Assembly (NCBI GenBank): GCA_036652735.1
Contig: JAVVVI010000007.1
Location: 1 to 64,000 of the forward strand
Direction: 5' to 3'
DNA from: JAGOGN01 sp036652735
GTDB taxonomy: Bacteria > Bacillota > Clostridia > Lachnospirales > Lachnospiraceae
DNA: 64,000 nucleotides
Shown here: piece by piece, positions 8,998 to 16,977 of the stretch
How the letters are laid out: each line of letters starts with the position of its first letter
Numbering within the stretch: the stretch's first letter is position 1
Notes under the pieces: generated by a model
The model's database searches: none
Told to the model about the DNA's origin: nothing
Seen by the model: the letters and a program-made list of their open reading frames with translations, nothing else
Translations under genes and position numbers: made by a program

Positions 8998-9369
8998 TTG
9001 AAAAAAGACAATAGTAGTATCCGAATAAAATATATAGTAGTTGATATCTTAAAATCATTTTTACTTGGTATTTGTATAGCAATTAGTTTAGCTGCCATCT
9101 GTTTTCTTGGAGGAATTCTATTTGGTCATTCCGGTATTATATCGGGATTGGAAGTGGCAAAAAATGCGCTTTTGCTGCTGGCGTCTTTGGGCTTGTTTAT
9201 TGTTGCGGGAATGATCTTAGTCAAAGGGAAAAAGGCAGAACTATCCATGAAAGAGAATGGATGGAGAAAGCATTTTAAAGTAATTGGATTTAAAACCACG
9301 GCTTTTATGGTCTGTACTGCAGCATTGACAATGGCGGAGATTTTTGATTATATCCGCCTTCAGATTTAG
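8998..9369 (+). CDS. Small membrane protein of unknown function, last gene of the opp operon
   Basis: A 123-residue protein with a basic N-terminus and about three hydrophobic segments (roughly residues 16-44, 53-73 and 97-113). It is not recognised as a known family. The start is a TTG at 8998 preceded by AAGGTGATGAG; no in-frame ATG exists earlier. It begins 9 bases after oppF and ends before a terminator, so it appears co-transcribed with the cysteine desulfidase/Opp genes. It could assist or regulate the transporter, but that is position-based inference only. Confidence 0.7.
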   Translation: MKKDNSSIRIKYIVVDILKSFLLGICIAISLAAICFLGGILFGHSGIISGLEVAKNALLLLASLGLFIVAGMILVKGKKAELSMKENGWRKHFKVIGFKTTAFMVCTAALTMAEIFDYIRLQI

Positions 9370-9473
9370 TTTTTCATAATAATCCTTTATATAAATAAAA
9401 CAGTTCTATTGAGACCCTCAAAATGGCACAACAACTGCCAAAGAAATTTTGGTAGCCATTATCAATAGAAGAA

Positions 9474-9510
9474 GCCACAGGAGATGTAGAAATATGTCCT
9501 GTGGCTATTT
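9474..9510. terminator. Intrinsic terminator between convergent operons
   Basis: GCCACAGGA (9474-9482) pairs perfectly with TCCTGTGGC (9497-9505). A T-rich stretch follows on the plus strand. It separates the opp operon from the convergent histidine-kinase gene. Confidence 0.7.
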
Positions 9511-9515
9511 GTATT

Positions 9516-10640
9516 TTATTCTTTCAACTGAAGTTCAAATATGGAACCACCGGCAGGATTTTCCCATAAGTGAATTTCCCCCTTATGTGTTTCAACAATT
9601 GTTTTTACAATGGATAGTCCCAAACCGGATCCACCTATGTGGCGTGAACGCGACGGATCTACACGAAAAAAAGGTTCGAAAATCAAGGGACGCAGGTCAG
9701 AAGGAATCCCAATTCCGGTATCGGTAAGTGTAATGATGGAATAATCTTGTACAGAGCGAATTTGAATGGTTACAGATCCACCCTTGTGATTGTATTTAAT
9801 TGCATTCTCAATTAAATTAAAGAAAGCTCTCCGGAGCAAACTCAAATTACCGGTGGAAGATGCTTCATTTCCTGTAATGAATAATGTAACGCCCAGTGAA
9901 TCGGCCAAAGGTGCCAGCTCCTTAGTAACAGAGGAAAGTAATTCTTTCAGCATTATTTTTTCGTCGCAGACAATGGTATCCATATTTGTCAAATCAAGTA
10001 AATCAGTTACCAGATCTGCCAGACGGTTTGTATGCGTCATAATGACAGAGAGCAGGCTTGCGTATTCTTCAGGAGTATGAGAAGGTTTTTTTTGAAAGAC
10101 AGCAACTTTTGTTTTTAAAACAGTGAGGGGGGTTCGCAGTTCATGAGCGGCACTTTGGGAAAACCGTTTTTGCATAGCAAAGGCTTCATTGAGTTTATCA
10201 GACATTTCATTGAAGGACCGTGTCAAATCAGCGATTTCATCATTGCTATTGGGAATGGGAAAGGTATCAGAAAGATTATGCACCGTTCGGCTTTTAATTT
10301 GGAGACTGAACTCTTTTAGTGGTTTTAAGGCTTTTCCGGTAATATAGTAGGTGAGTCCACCACCGGCGAAAACCACCAATAACAAAAAAAAGATACTTTG
10401 AGAAAAAAAACTGGAACGAGCTGCCTGGGCTGTGGCAGCAGGCATTACCATTGGCATTGCAATGTAGAAATCACTATTGGCGTTAGGGGTAGTTGAGGGG
10501 AGCAGTGGGGTGGCTAATATGGAATCCGCCATTTGCACGGCGGAAAGATTCAGTATTGCAGTTAAACCCAGGCAGCAGATCACAAGTGTGAGAACACATA
10601 ATATCGTTAGTCTCAGTCGAATGGGTATTTTTTTTAACAT
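9516..10640 (-). CDS. Two-component sensor histidine kinase
   Basis: A 374-residue membrane kinase. It has a first helix (about residues 10-31), a roughly 50-residue external segment rich in Pro, Ala and Met, a second helix (about 81-100), and a HAMP linker (GKALKPLKEF). The HisKA box is SAAHELRTPLTVL with phospho-accepting His166. The ATPase domain shows NLIENAIKYN, DTGIGIP and GGSGLGLSI. Its ATG overlaps the stop of the response-regulator gene by one base (TAATG), so the two are translationally coupled. The ABC transporter gene divergent from this pair is the obvious target. The external domain gives no clue to the signal; antimicrobial peptides are typical for such modules. Confidence 0.92.
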   Translation of the reverse strand: MLKKIPIRLRLTILCVLTLVICCLGLTAILNLSAVQMADSILATPLLPSTTPNANSDFYIAMPMVMPAATAQAARSSFFSQSIFFLLLVVFAGGGLTYYITGKALKPLKEFSLQIKSRTVHNLSDTFPIPNSNDEIADLTRSFNEMSDKLNEAFAMQKRFSQSAAHELRTPLTVLKTKVAVFQKKPSHTPEEYASLLSVIMTHTNRLADLVTDLLDLTNMDTIVCDEKIMLKELLSSVTKELAPLADSLGVTLFITGNEASSTGNLSLLRRAFFNLIENAIKYNHKGGSVTIQIRSVQDYSIITLTDTGIGIPSDLRPLIFEPFFRVDPSRSRHIGGSGLGLSIVKTIVETHKGEIHLWENPAGGSIFELQLKE

Positions 10641-11317
10641 TAGTTTGTACCTCCTATTAGAAAATAGCCTTCACCGATTTTGGTTCCAATGGGATCATAA
10701 CCCAGGGAAGATTTTAATTTTTTGCGAAGAGAAGCAATATGTACACGCACTGCATTACTAAAGCAATCTGCTTCCATATTCCAGACATGTTCCATGAATT
10801 CCTCCTGGCTTATGACTTTTGTTTGATTTAGTAAAAAATATTCTAAAAGGGAAAGCTCTTTTCTGGTAAGGGAAAGAGGTACCTCCTTACTGTATGCAAT
10901 TCGTCTTGCAGAATCTAATGATAGCTCATGAAAAGTTAGAATAGAAGTTTCCTGTATAAAGTTCCGGTGAAGGAGATTACGTATTCTGGCTTCGAGTTCT
11001 TCAAAGTCAAAGGGTTTGGCTAAATAATCATTGGCACCGGTATCTAAACCCAGGACTTTATCACTGACGGATCCTTTTGCAGATAAAATTAAAATACGTA
11101 CTTCTTTATTCTCTTTTCTTACCTTCTGAAGAAGTGTAATGCCATCCATGCCGGGAAGGTTTAAATCAAGAACTACAAGGTCATAGGTTTCTGTCATAAG
11201 AAGCTCATAAGCATATTCGCCATTGTAGCATCTGTCTACAGCATATCCATCCAGATCCAGTCCCTCAGCAATGGAGTCACACAAATCTTCTTCATCTTCA
11301 ACAATTAAAATTCTCAT
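10640..11317 (-). CDS. OmpR-family response regulator
   Basis: A 225-residue regulator. The receiver domain (about residues 1-120) has the acidic pair EDEE near the start, the phospho-accepting Asp51 in VVLDLNLPG, a switch Ser/Thr (ILSAK) and Lys in AKPFDF. It is followed by a winged-helix output domain (about 128-222) with LSLTRKELSLLEYFLL and VRVHIASLRKKL. It is transcribed first, with the kinase gene overlapping its stop codon. The divergent ABC transporter at 11457 and an inverted repeat at 11374-11397 in the shared intergenic region suggest direct control of transporter expression. Confidence 0.93.
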   Translation of the reverse strand: MRILIVEDEEDLCDSIAEGLDLDGYAVDRCYNGEYAYELLMTETYDLVVLDLNLPGMDGITLLQKVRKENKEVRILILSAKGSVSDKVLGLDTGANDYLAKPFDFEELEARIRNLLHRNFIQETSILTFHELSLDSARRIAYSKEVPLSLTRKELSLLEYFLLNQTKVISQEEFMEHVWNMEADCFSNAVRVHIASLRKKLKSSLGYDPIGTKIGEGYFLIGGTN

Positions 11318-11373
11318 TTATAAGTCCTCCCAACCTGATTTAGGTCTATTATAACATATCTAAATAAAATCCA

Positions 11374-11397
11374 TGTTAAGAAAAATCAATCTTAACA
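11374..11397. promoter_or_regulatory. Inverted repeat, candidate response-regulator operator
   Basis: TGTTAAG (11374-11380) and CTTAACA (11391-11397) form a perfect 7-base inverted repeat with a 10-base spacer. It lies in the 139-base region between the divergent regulator and transporter genes. Binding by the neighbouring OmpR-type regulator is inferred. Confidence 0.45.
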
Positions 11398-11456
11398 CAG
11401 ATTTTACCTCATCCTTGTTAGAATAAGATATCATAAGAAAAAGTGAGGAAAAATCA

Positions 11457-13400
11457 TTGTTTGAACTAAAAAATATAACAAAAAAATATGGAGACTCATA
11501 TGCGCTTCGGAATGTCTCAATGACCATTAACAAAGGACTCTATTTTATTATAGGGGCATCGGGAAGTGGAAAGACCACGCTTTTAAAGATTTTAAGTGGA
11601 ATGGAGCAGGAGTATGAAGGAGAAGCCTTCTATTGCGGGAAAGAAATAAAAACATTGACAAAGGAGGAGAAAAGCTATTATTACAACAATGTGTTTGGTT
11701 TTATCTGGCAGGATTTTAATTTAATGGAGGATTGGAGTGCGTTAGAGAATGTAACCATGGCTCAGAAATTGAAAAATATACAGGAAAAGAAAACGGTTCA
11801 GAAAGTAATACAGAGATTGGAGATTTCCGGGCTGGCAGCCTCAAAGACCAAAAATTTGTCGGGAGGAGAGAAGCAAAGAGTAGCAATCGCAAGGGAACTG
11901 CTGAAAAATCCTCAAGTGATTCTTGCAGATGAGCCAACCAGTGCCCTGGATGAAATGGCAGCAAAAGCCACAATGGGTATTTTAAGAGAGATAGCGAAAA
12001 GCAAGCCGGTAATTATTGTAACGCATGATACGTCCTTGATTCGGCCTAAAGACAAAGTAGTTCAGTTGGATAAAGGAGAACTTATTGGTATACCTCAGGA
12101 AGACCAAATAAAGGGAAGTAAATTGGATAAAAGTCAGGCCCATAAGTTATCCATAGGAAATGCCTGGACTTTGGCAATTACGAATCTACGAAGAAAGTTG
12201 GGAAGATGGGGAGTTTCAGTGGCATCCATCTGTCTGGCAGCACTTTTATTATTAGTGGCAGTAAGCGGAATGATCACAAATAGCAGTGAGGCAGCCTTTG
12301 AGGATTTATTTGCAACTTATGGTCAAAGTATATTGGATATCAATCTGGTAGATAGTTTTACAGGAGGAGCAGCAACCGGTGGAACAGAAGAAGCAAAGCC
12401 CAATGCAGAAGTCTCCCAGAATATTGATGGATTATATGAACGATACCAAGAGGATGAGCGGATCTCCCAGATTGTGTATGTGCAGGCATATGACAATATT
12501 AAAGTCACGTTACAGGGACAGGAGTATGAGATTGTGTCAACGAATACAGTTCCCACTGTCAACGAGCTTACAGCAGGTCATATGCCAATGGGAAAAGGAA
12601 ATGAGGTTGTCATACCCAAGAGTCTGTTAAAGATAATAGGAGAGACAAAAGAAAGTGTGATCGGACAGACCTTACAATTTAAGGCAAGTATTTATAATTG
12701 GAGCAGCGGCGAACCGATTTTGAAACCGGTATCGGTCAGTGCAAAAATTGTAGGAGTTGTGGATACAACAGTAAAAAGTGAATTTGAAGGAAAAATGATG
12801 GAATATTCCATAGACGATTCCTTTTTCTTTAGCCAGAAGGCCACGGAAAAAATGCGTAACCAGGCAGGGGTACAAGATGAGAAGGTTGATTTTTGTATTC
12901 GGGCAAAAACACCGGCAGACATGATAGCCATAAAAGATGAGTTAAACGCAGAGGGGATTGTACCTATTGGCCGGTTTGAACTTGTGGAGGATTTGGTTCG
13001 CTTAAATGAGCAGACAACGGAGCAATCCGGTTCGGCCATTATTGTAATAAGTGTATTCTCCTTTGCAGCAGCCTTGGGAATAGCACTGATAACCGCTGTG
13101 TCCAGGAAACGGGAATATGCTATTTATCAAGTGAGTGGTTATGCAGTTAAGCATTTACTTCAAATTAATAATTGGGAATCCGTGCTGACAATTTTTACAG
13201 GGATAATATTATTCCTCTGTTTATGGCCCCTAACCAACAAAGTTACAATCGCGCTATGGCAGGTAAACATTCTGGAAGGTAAGATGCTACTTACCGGTTC
13301 GTTATTAATTGTGATAATGGGAGTATTGTATAGTGCGGTAACAGTGGTTATAATTTGCACCACGAAGCTATCTACTTCATTAAAAACCGGAGAACGGTAA
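11457..13400 (+). CDS. Fused ABC transporter ATPase-permease (MacB/FtsX-like)
   Basis: A 647-residue protein joining an ATPase domain (about residues 1-220) to an FtsX-type permease. Walker A is GASGSGKT (33-40), the Q-loop IWQDFN, the signature LSGGEKQRVAIARELL, Walker B VILADEPTSALDE, and the switch histidine VTHDT. A first membrane helix follows near 258-280. A large external domain (about 281-515) comes next, then three C-terminal helices. This four-helix topology is that of mechanotransmitting exporters and peptide-detoxification transporters, here in one chain that should dimerise. The start is TTG at 11457, preceded by GTGAGGAAAA. It is divergent from a two-component system that presumably regulates it. 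The substrate is not known. Confidence 0.88.
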   Translation: MFELKNITKKYGDSYALRNVSMTINKGLYFIIGASGSGKTTLLKILSGMEQEYEGEAFYCGKEIKTLTKEEKSYYYNNVFGFIWQDFNLMEDWSALENVTMAQKLKNIQEKKTVQKVIQRLEISGLAASKTKNLSGGEKQRVAIARELLKNPQVILADEPTSALDEMAAKATMGILREIAKSKPVIIVTHDTSLIRPKDKVVQLDKGELIGIPQEDQIKGSKLDKSQAHKLSIGNAWTLAITNLRRKLGRWGVSVASICLAALLLLVAVSGMITNSSEAAFEDLFATYGQSILDINLVDSFTGGAATGGTEEAKPNAEVSQNIDGLYERYQEDERISQIVYVQAYDNIKVTLQGQEYEIVSTNTVPTVNELTAGHMPMGKGNEVVIPKSLLKIIGETKESVIGQTLQFKASIYNWSSGEPILKPVSVSAKIVGVVDTTVKSEFEGKMMEYSIDDSFFFSQKATEKMRNQAGVQDEKVDFCIRAKTPADMIAIKDELNAEGIVPIGRFELVEDLVRLNEQTTEQSGSAIIVISVFSFAAALGIALITAVSRKREYAIYQVSGYAVKHLLQINNWESVLTIFTGIILFLCLWPLTNKVTIALWQVNILEGKMLLTGSLLIVIMGVLYSAVTVVIICTTKLSTSLKTGER

Positions 13401-13486
13401 AATGACGCTATCTTTTTTATCTCTTTTTTTGTATAATGTTAGTAGTTGGGAATTCTATTACTGACGAAGGAAAGGAAATAAGAGAT

Positions 13487-14362
13487 ATGGCAAAAAAAAT
13501 TGGAGCAGTAATTAAAAAGTACATTATTATAGCAGTCGGTTGCATAATCTATGCGGCCGGCATTGCATTATTTTTAGATCCGAATCATCTGGCACCCGGT
13601 GGAATTACAGGTATAGGAATTTTACTTAGTCACTTTACCGGGGCACAAACCGGTACCGTTGTGTTTTTACTAAACATTCCTTTGCTTTTATTGGGATTCT
13701 GGAAGTTTGGAGGAGAATTTCTGGTATCCACCTTCTTTGCCTCGGCTGTATCCAGTGGATGCATTAATATCATAGGTGAAGTGTCCGGGAAGTATGGTCT
13801 AATTACAGAAAATCTTATACTGGCAGGAGCGGTTGGTGGTGTGTTAATGGCCTTGGGTATGGGAATTATATTTAAGCAGGGAGCCACAACAGCAGGTTCT
13901 GATATTATAATCAAAGTATTACGTCAGAAGCATCCACAGATAAAAACAGGAACCTTTTATATGATTACAGATTCATTGGTTATTACTGCATCTGCCATCT
14001 ATTTTAGGAATATTGAAATCGCATTATTTGCCGCAGTTGCATTAGTGATTAGCAGTGCATTTCTGGATTTAATTCTATATGGAGCCCAGGGAGCAAAATT
14101 ACTCTATATTATAAGTGATCATTCCGAGCAGATTGTGAATAGGATACTGAAAGAAGTAGATATTGGAGCTACGATTTTAGATGGAAAAGGTGCATTTTCA
14201 AAGACAGAGAAAGAAATTGTCTTATGTGCAGTTCGTAATTATAATTTTATGAAAGTCCGTGAGATTATTCGCCAGGAGGATAAGGCAGCATTTGTAATTG
14301 TATCCGGGGCAAATGAAATCTACGGAGAAGGATATAAAGGTCATTATGAGCAGGAAATTTAA
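13487..14362 (+). CDS. YitT family membrane protein (DUF161 + DUF2179)
   Basis: A 291-residue protein with five to six membrane helices in its first two thirds. Typical YitT motifs are LDPNHLAPGGITGIG and KQGATTAGSDII. A soluble C-terminal DUF2179 domain (about residues 205-285) contains GATILDGKGAFS and IVLCAVRNYNFMKVREII. An upstream in-frame ATG at 13436 is part of a TATAAT hexamer (13432-13437). The ATG at 13487, with GGAAAGGAAA upstream, is therefore chosen. The family is widespread in Firmicutes and of uncertain function (putative transporter). Confidence 0.88.
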   Translation: MAKKIGAVIKKYIIIAVGCIIYAAGIALFLDPNHLAPGGITGIGILLSHFTGAQTGTVVFLLNIPLLLLGFWKFGGEFLVSTFFASAVSSGCINIIGEVSGKYGLITENLILAGAVGGVLMALGMGIIFKQGATTAGSDIIIKVLRQKHPQIKTGTFYMITDSLVITASAIYFRNIEIALFAAVALVISSAFLDLILYGAQGAKLLYIISDHSEQIVNRILKEVDIGATILDGKGAFSKTEKEIVLCAVRNYNFMKVREIIRQEDKAAFVIVSGANEIYGEGYKGHYEQEI

Positions 14363-14369
14363 AAAAAGA

Positions 14370-14398
14370 TTGACATTCTATTAAAACATGTGTATTAT
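14370..14398 (+). promoter_or_regulatory. Strong sigma-A promoter for the small Cys-rich gene
   Basis: A perfect TTGACA (14370-14375) and TATTAT (14393-14398) are spaced by exactly 17 bases. The promoter begins only 7 bases after the yitT-like stop codon, so the microprotein gene has its own transcript. Confidence 0.75.
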
Positions 14399-14433
14399 AT
14401 GCAATAACACTTATTTTCAAAAAGGAGAACAAT

Positions 14434-14556
14434 ATGAACAGATACAATGTAACTGCAAGCAACAATATGATGATGAACATGTGCTATATGTGCGGCCGCC
14501 ATATGGTTACTTTTGCTTGCAAATGCAGAGATGTTCATGATGGGATTCGGGGATAG
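14434..14556 (+). CDS. 40-residue Cys-rich microprotein, unrecognised
   Basis: A short open frame of 40 codons starts with ATG 14434, has AAGGAG 6 bases upstream, and ends with TAG at 14554-14556. It is Met-rich in the middle (MMMNM). It carries a CYMC pair (Cys17, Cys20), then His23, then a CKC pair (Cys29, Cys31) and His35, a spacing that could hold a metal ion or form a redox site. It has a near-consensus promoter and a GC-rich terminator of its own, all within about 250 bases, so it looks like a genuine independent gene. I do not recognise the family and assign no function. The alternative is a non-coding RNA that happens to contain an open frame. Confidence 0.6.
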   Translation: MNRYNVTASNNMMMNMCYMCGRHMVTFACKCRDVHDGIRG

Positions 14557-14591
14557 GTTCTGAATCACAACTTATAGATACATGAATGAAG

Positions 14592-14620
14592 CAGGTGCTC
14601 GCAGGAGCACCTGTATTTTT
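14592..14620 (+). terminator. Intrinsic terminator of the microprotein gene
   Basis: CAGGTGCTC (14592-14600), the tetraloop GCAG and GAGCACCTG (14605-14613) form a perfect 9-bp stem. TATTTTTTT follows. Confidence 0.9.
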
Positions 14621-14677
14621 TTATTTATTACATAGGAAAGTGATTCATTTTTATTATGAAATATAGGAGGAAAGTAT

Positions 14678-15391
14678 ATGCAACCAATGATACAGGTTTC
14701 CCACCTGTCTAAATTCTATTGCCAGGGAAAAAATGAAAGAATTACGGCATTAAGAGATGTTAATTTCTCGATTGATAAAGGAGAGATTTTTGGAATCATG
14801 GGAATGTCAGGTGCGGGAAAAAGCACTTTGATACGTACTTTAAATTATTTGGATCCTCCTTCTTTGGGAGAAGTATTTATTAATGGCATCCGTCTTAGTT
14901 CCTTGTCAGAAAAAGAACTTCGGGCAAAGCGGCAGAAGATCGCAATGATTTTTCAGCAATTCAATCTTCTGATGCAGAAAACGGTATTGGAAAATATTTG
15001 TTTCCCAATGGAAATTGCCGGAAAGAGCAAAAAGGAAGCAGTGAATCGGGCACTATCGCTGTTAAAAAAAGTGGGTTTAAGTGATAAAGCAAACGCATAT
15101 CCCTCCAAACTTTCAGGTGGGCAGCAGCAGAGGGCGGCAATTGCAAGAGCAATTGCCAATGAACCGGAGATTTTACTGTGTGACGAGGCAACCAGTGCCC
15201 TTGATCCGGAAAATACACACATTATTTTACAATTATTAAAAGATATTAATAGAGAGACAGGAATAACGATTGTTCTCATTACACATCAGTTCCAGGTAAT
15301 TCAAGCTATTTGTCACAGAGCAGCAGTAATTGAAGATGGAAACATGGTTCCATTGCAGGAAAATCAAGTGAAAAGGGAGGCGGTCTCATGA
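14678..15391 (+). CDS. metN: Methionine ABC transporter ATP-binding protein, short form
   Basis: A 237-residue ATPase. Walker A is GMSGAGKST (42-50), the Q-loop MIFQQFNLL, the signature LSGGQQQRAAIARAI, Walker B ILLCDEATSALDPE, and the switch VLITHQFQVI; the last three are close to MetN. MetN proteins are usually about 340 residues with a C-terminal NIL/ACT domain that senses methionine. This one stops after the nucleotide-binding domain and so should lack that feedback. AGGAGG precedes the ATG. It overlaps metI by four bases (ATGA), and metQ follows, which fixes the substrate class as methionine or a related D/L-amino acid. Confidence 0.88.
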   Translation: MQPMIQVSHLSKFYCQGKNERITALRDVNFSIDKGEIFGIMGMSGAGKSTLIRTLNYLDPPSLGEVFINGIRLSSLSEKELRAKRQKIAMIFQQFNLLMQKTVLENICFPMEIAGKSKKEAVNRALSLLKKVGLSDKANAYPSKLSGGQQQRAAIARAIANEPEILLCDEATSALDPENTHIILQLLKDINRETGITIVLITHQFQVIQAICHRAAVIEDGNMVPLQENQVKREAVS

Positions 15392-16044
15392 GCCAGCAAG
15401 TAATTCAAATGATAGGAGTAGGATTTATTCAGACAATTTATATGACAGCAGCGGCAACTATAATAGGCTATCTTGTAGGAATGCCCATGGGAATTGTCCT
15501 GGCAGTAACCGGTGAAGAAGGAATTTGCCCAAACCCTGTGGTCTATAAGTTATTAGATCTGCTGGTGAATCTGGTACGTAGTATTCCATTTTTAATACTT
15601 CTGATATTGGTAATGCCATTGACAAAAATAATTGTGGGTAAGAGTTATGGATCAACCGCAACAATTTTTCCACTTATTATTGCAGCAGCACCTTTTATAG
15701 GAAGAATGGTGGAAACCGCATTGAAAGAAGTGGATCCGGGTGTAATAGAAGCAGCACAGAGTATGGGGGCATCTACAAGTAGAATCATTGTGAGTGTATT
15801 AATTGGAGAAGCCAGAAGTGCATTACTTACCGGAGTAACAATTGTCCTTGGAACCGTTCTGGGATATTCCGCAATGGCGGGAGTGATTGGAGGCGGCGGA
15901 TTGGGAGACTTGGCAATTCGTTATGGATATTATCGATATGAAACAGATATTATGCTGGTGACAATTGTGGTGTTGGTGCTGACGGTTCAGATCCTTCAGA
16001 AGGCGGGAATGATGTTGGCAAAAAAGACAAATCACCGTACTTAA
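15388..16044 (+). CDS. metI: Methionine ABC transporter permease
   Basis: A 218-residue inner-membrane protein with about five helices and the family motifs NLVRSIPFLILLI and GRMVETALKEVDPGVIEAAQSMGAS, the latter being the ATPase-contacting EAA loop. The end shows GVIGGGGLGDLAIRYGYYRY, highly typical of MetI. The start overlaps the metN stop, so translation is coupled. It forms a homodimeric channel with MetN. The length is normal for the family. Confidence 0.94.
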   Translation: MSQQVIQMIGVGFIQTIYMTAAATIIGYLVGMPMGIVLAVTGEEGICPNPVVYKLLDLLVNLVRSIPFLILLILVMPLTKIIVGKSYGSTATIFPLIIAAAPFIGRMVETALKEVDPGVIEAAQSMGASTSRIIVSVLIGEARSALLTGVTIVLGTVLGYSAMAGVIGGGGLGDLAIRYGYYRYETDIMLVTIVVLVLTVQILQKAGMMLAKKTNHRT

Positions 16045-16073
16045 TAACAGATAAAGAGAAAGAGAGAGAAAAA

Positions 16074-16886
16074 ATGAAAATTAAAAAAATAGCATTGGTA
16101 CTTATAGGAATCGTACTGATTGTAGGAATTACAGGCTGCGGAAAAAAACAAGCACATACAATTACAATTGGTGCATCTGCAACACCCCATGGAGAAATTC
16201 TCCAGGAAGCAAAAAAGATTCTGGAAAAACAGGGATGGGATTTAGAAATTACAACATTTGATGACTATAATCAACCCAATCTAGTGGTAGATAGTGGAGA
16301 ATTTGATGCTAATTATTTTCAGCATCAGCCCTATTTGGATGATTTTAATCAGAAACATCATACCGAACTTGTTGGTATCGCGAAGATACATTATGAACCA
16401 TTTGGACTATATCCGGGAACCTGTAAGACCTTGGATGGTCTAAAAAAGGGAGATGTGATAGGAATACCCAATGATAGCACCAATGAGGCCAGAGCATTGG
16501 AGTTATTGGCTGCAAATGGCATACTGACTATAAAAAAGGGAAGAGGTCTTGAAGCTACAATCCGTGACATTGAAAAGAATCCATATGAGATAGAAATCAA
16601 GGAATTAGAGGCAGCGCAGCTGCCTAGAGTCCGGGAGGAAATGGCAATGGTTGTAATGAATGGAAACTATGCATTGCAGGCATCCTTAACGGTAGAAAAA
16701 GACTCCATAGCATATGAGAAAACGGACACAGACGCGGCAGATACATTTGCAAATATTATAGCAGTAAAAAAGGGGAATGAGAAAAAAGAGGGAGTTGTGA
16801 AGCTTGTGGAAGTATTAAGAGGAAAAGAGATTCAAAAGTTTATTCAGGAGAGGTACCAGGGTGCAGTCGTGTTTTATAGACCTTAA
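16074..16886 (+). CDS. metQ: Methionine-binding lipoprotein (NlpA family)
   Basis: A 270-residue surface lipoprotein with a basic start, a hydrophobic core and lipobox ITGC (Cys near residue 22). Then come NlpA motifs ITIGASATPHGEIL, DANYFQHQPYLDDF and IGIPNDSTNEARALELL, which line the methionine pocket in relatives. The purine-rich sequence GAAAGAGAGAG serves as ribosome binding site. It is the last gene of metNIQ, followed by a terminator. No SAM or other riboswitch is visible ahead of the operon. Confidence 0.94.
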   Translation: MKIKKIALVLIGIVLIVGITGCGKKQAHTITIGASATPHGEILQEAKKILEKQGWDLEITTFDDYNQPNLVVDSGEFDANYFQHQPYLDDFNQKHHTELVGIAKIHYEPFGLYPGTCKTLDGLKKGDVIGIPNDSTNEARALELLAANGILTIKKGRGLEATIRDIEKNPYEIEIKELEAAQLPRVREEMAMVVMNGNYALQASLTVEKDSIAYEKTDTDAADTFANIIAVKKGNEKKEGVVKLVEVLRGKEIQKFIQERYQGAVVFYRP

Positions 16887-16908
16887 GCATCAGAAAAGAC
16901 AGGAGCTT

Positions 16909-16955
16909 AAAAAAGGGGCTGTCACACCGGATCATTCGTGTGCAGCTCCTTTTCA
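16909..16955. terminator. Bidirectional intrinsic terminator
   Basis: AAAAAGGGGCTG(T)CACAC pairs with GTGTGCAGCTCCTTTT across a ten-base loop. It lies between metQ and the convergent DMT transporter gene and has A and T runs on each side. Confidence 0.8.
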
Positions 16956-16977
16956 AAGCATAACCTATAAAAATTAG

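Noticed and set aside
14557..14677. SAM or other riboswitch for metNIQ
   Set aside because: The region holds only the microprotein terminator and a short leader; no S-box core motifs.
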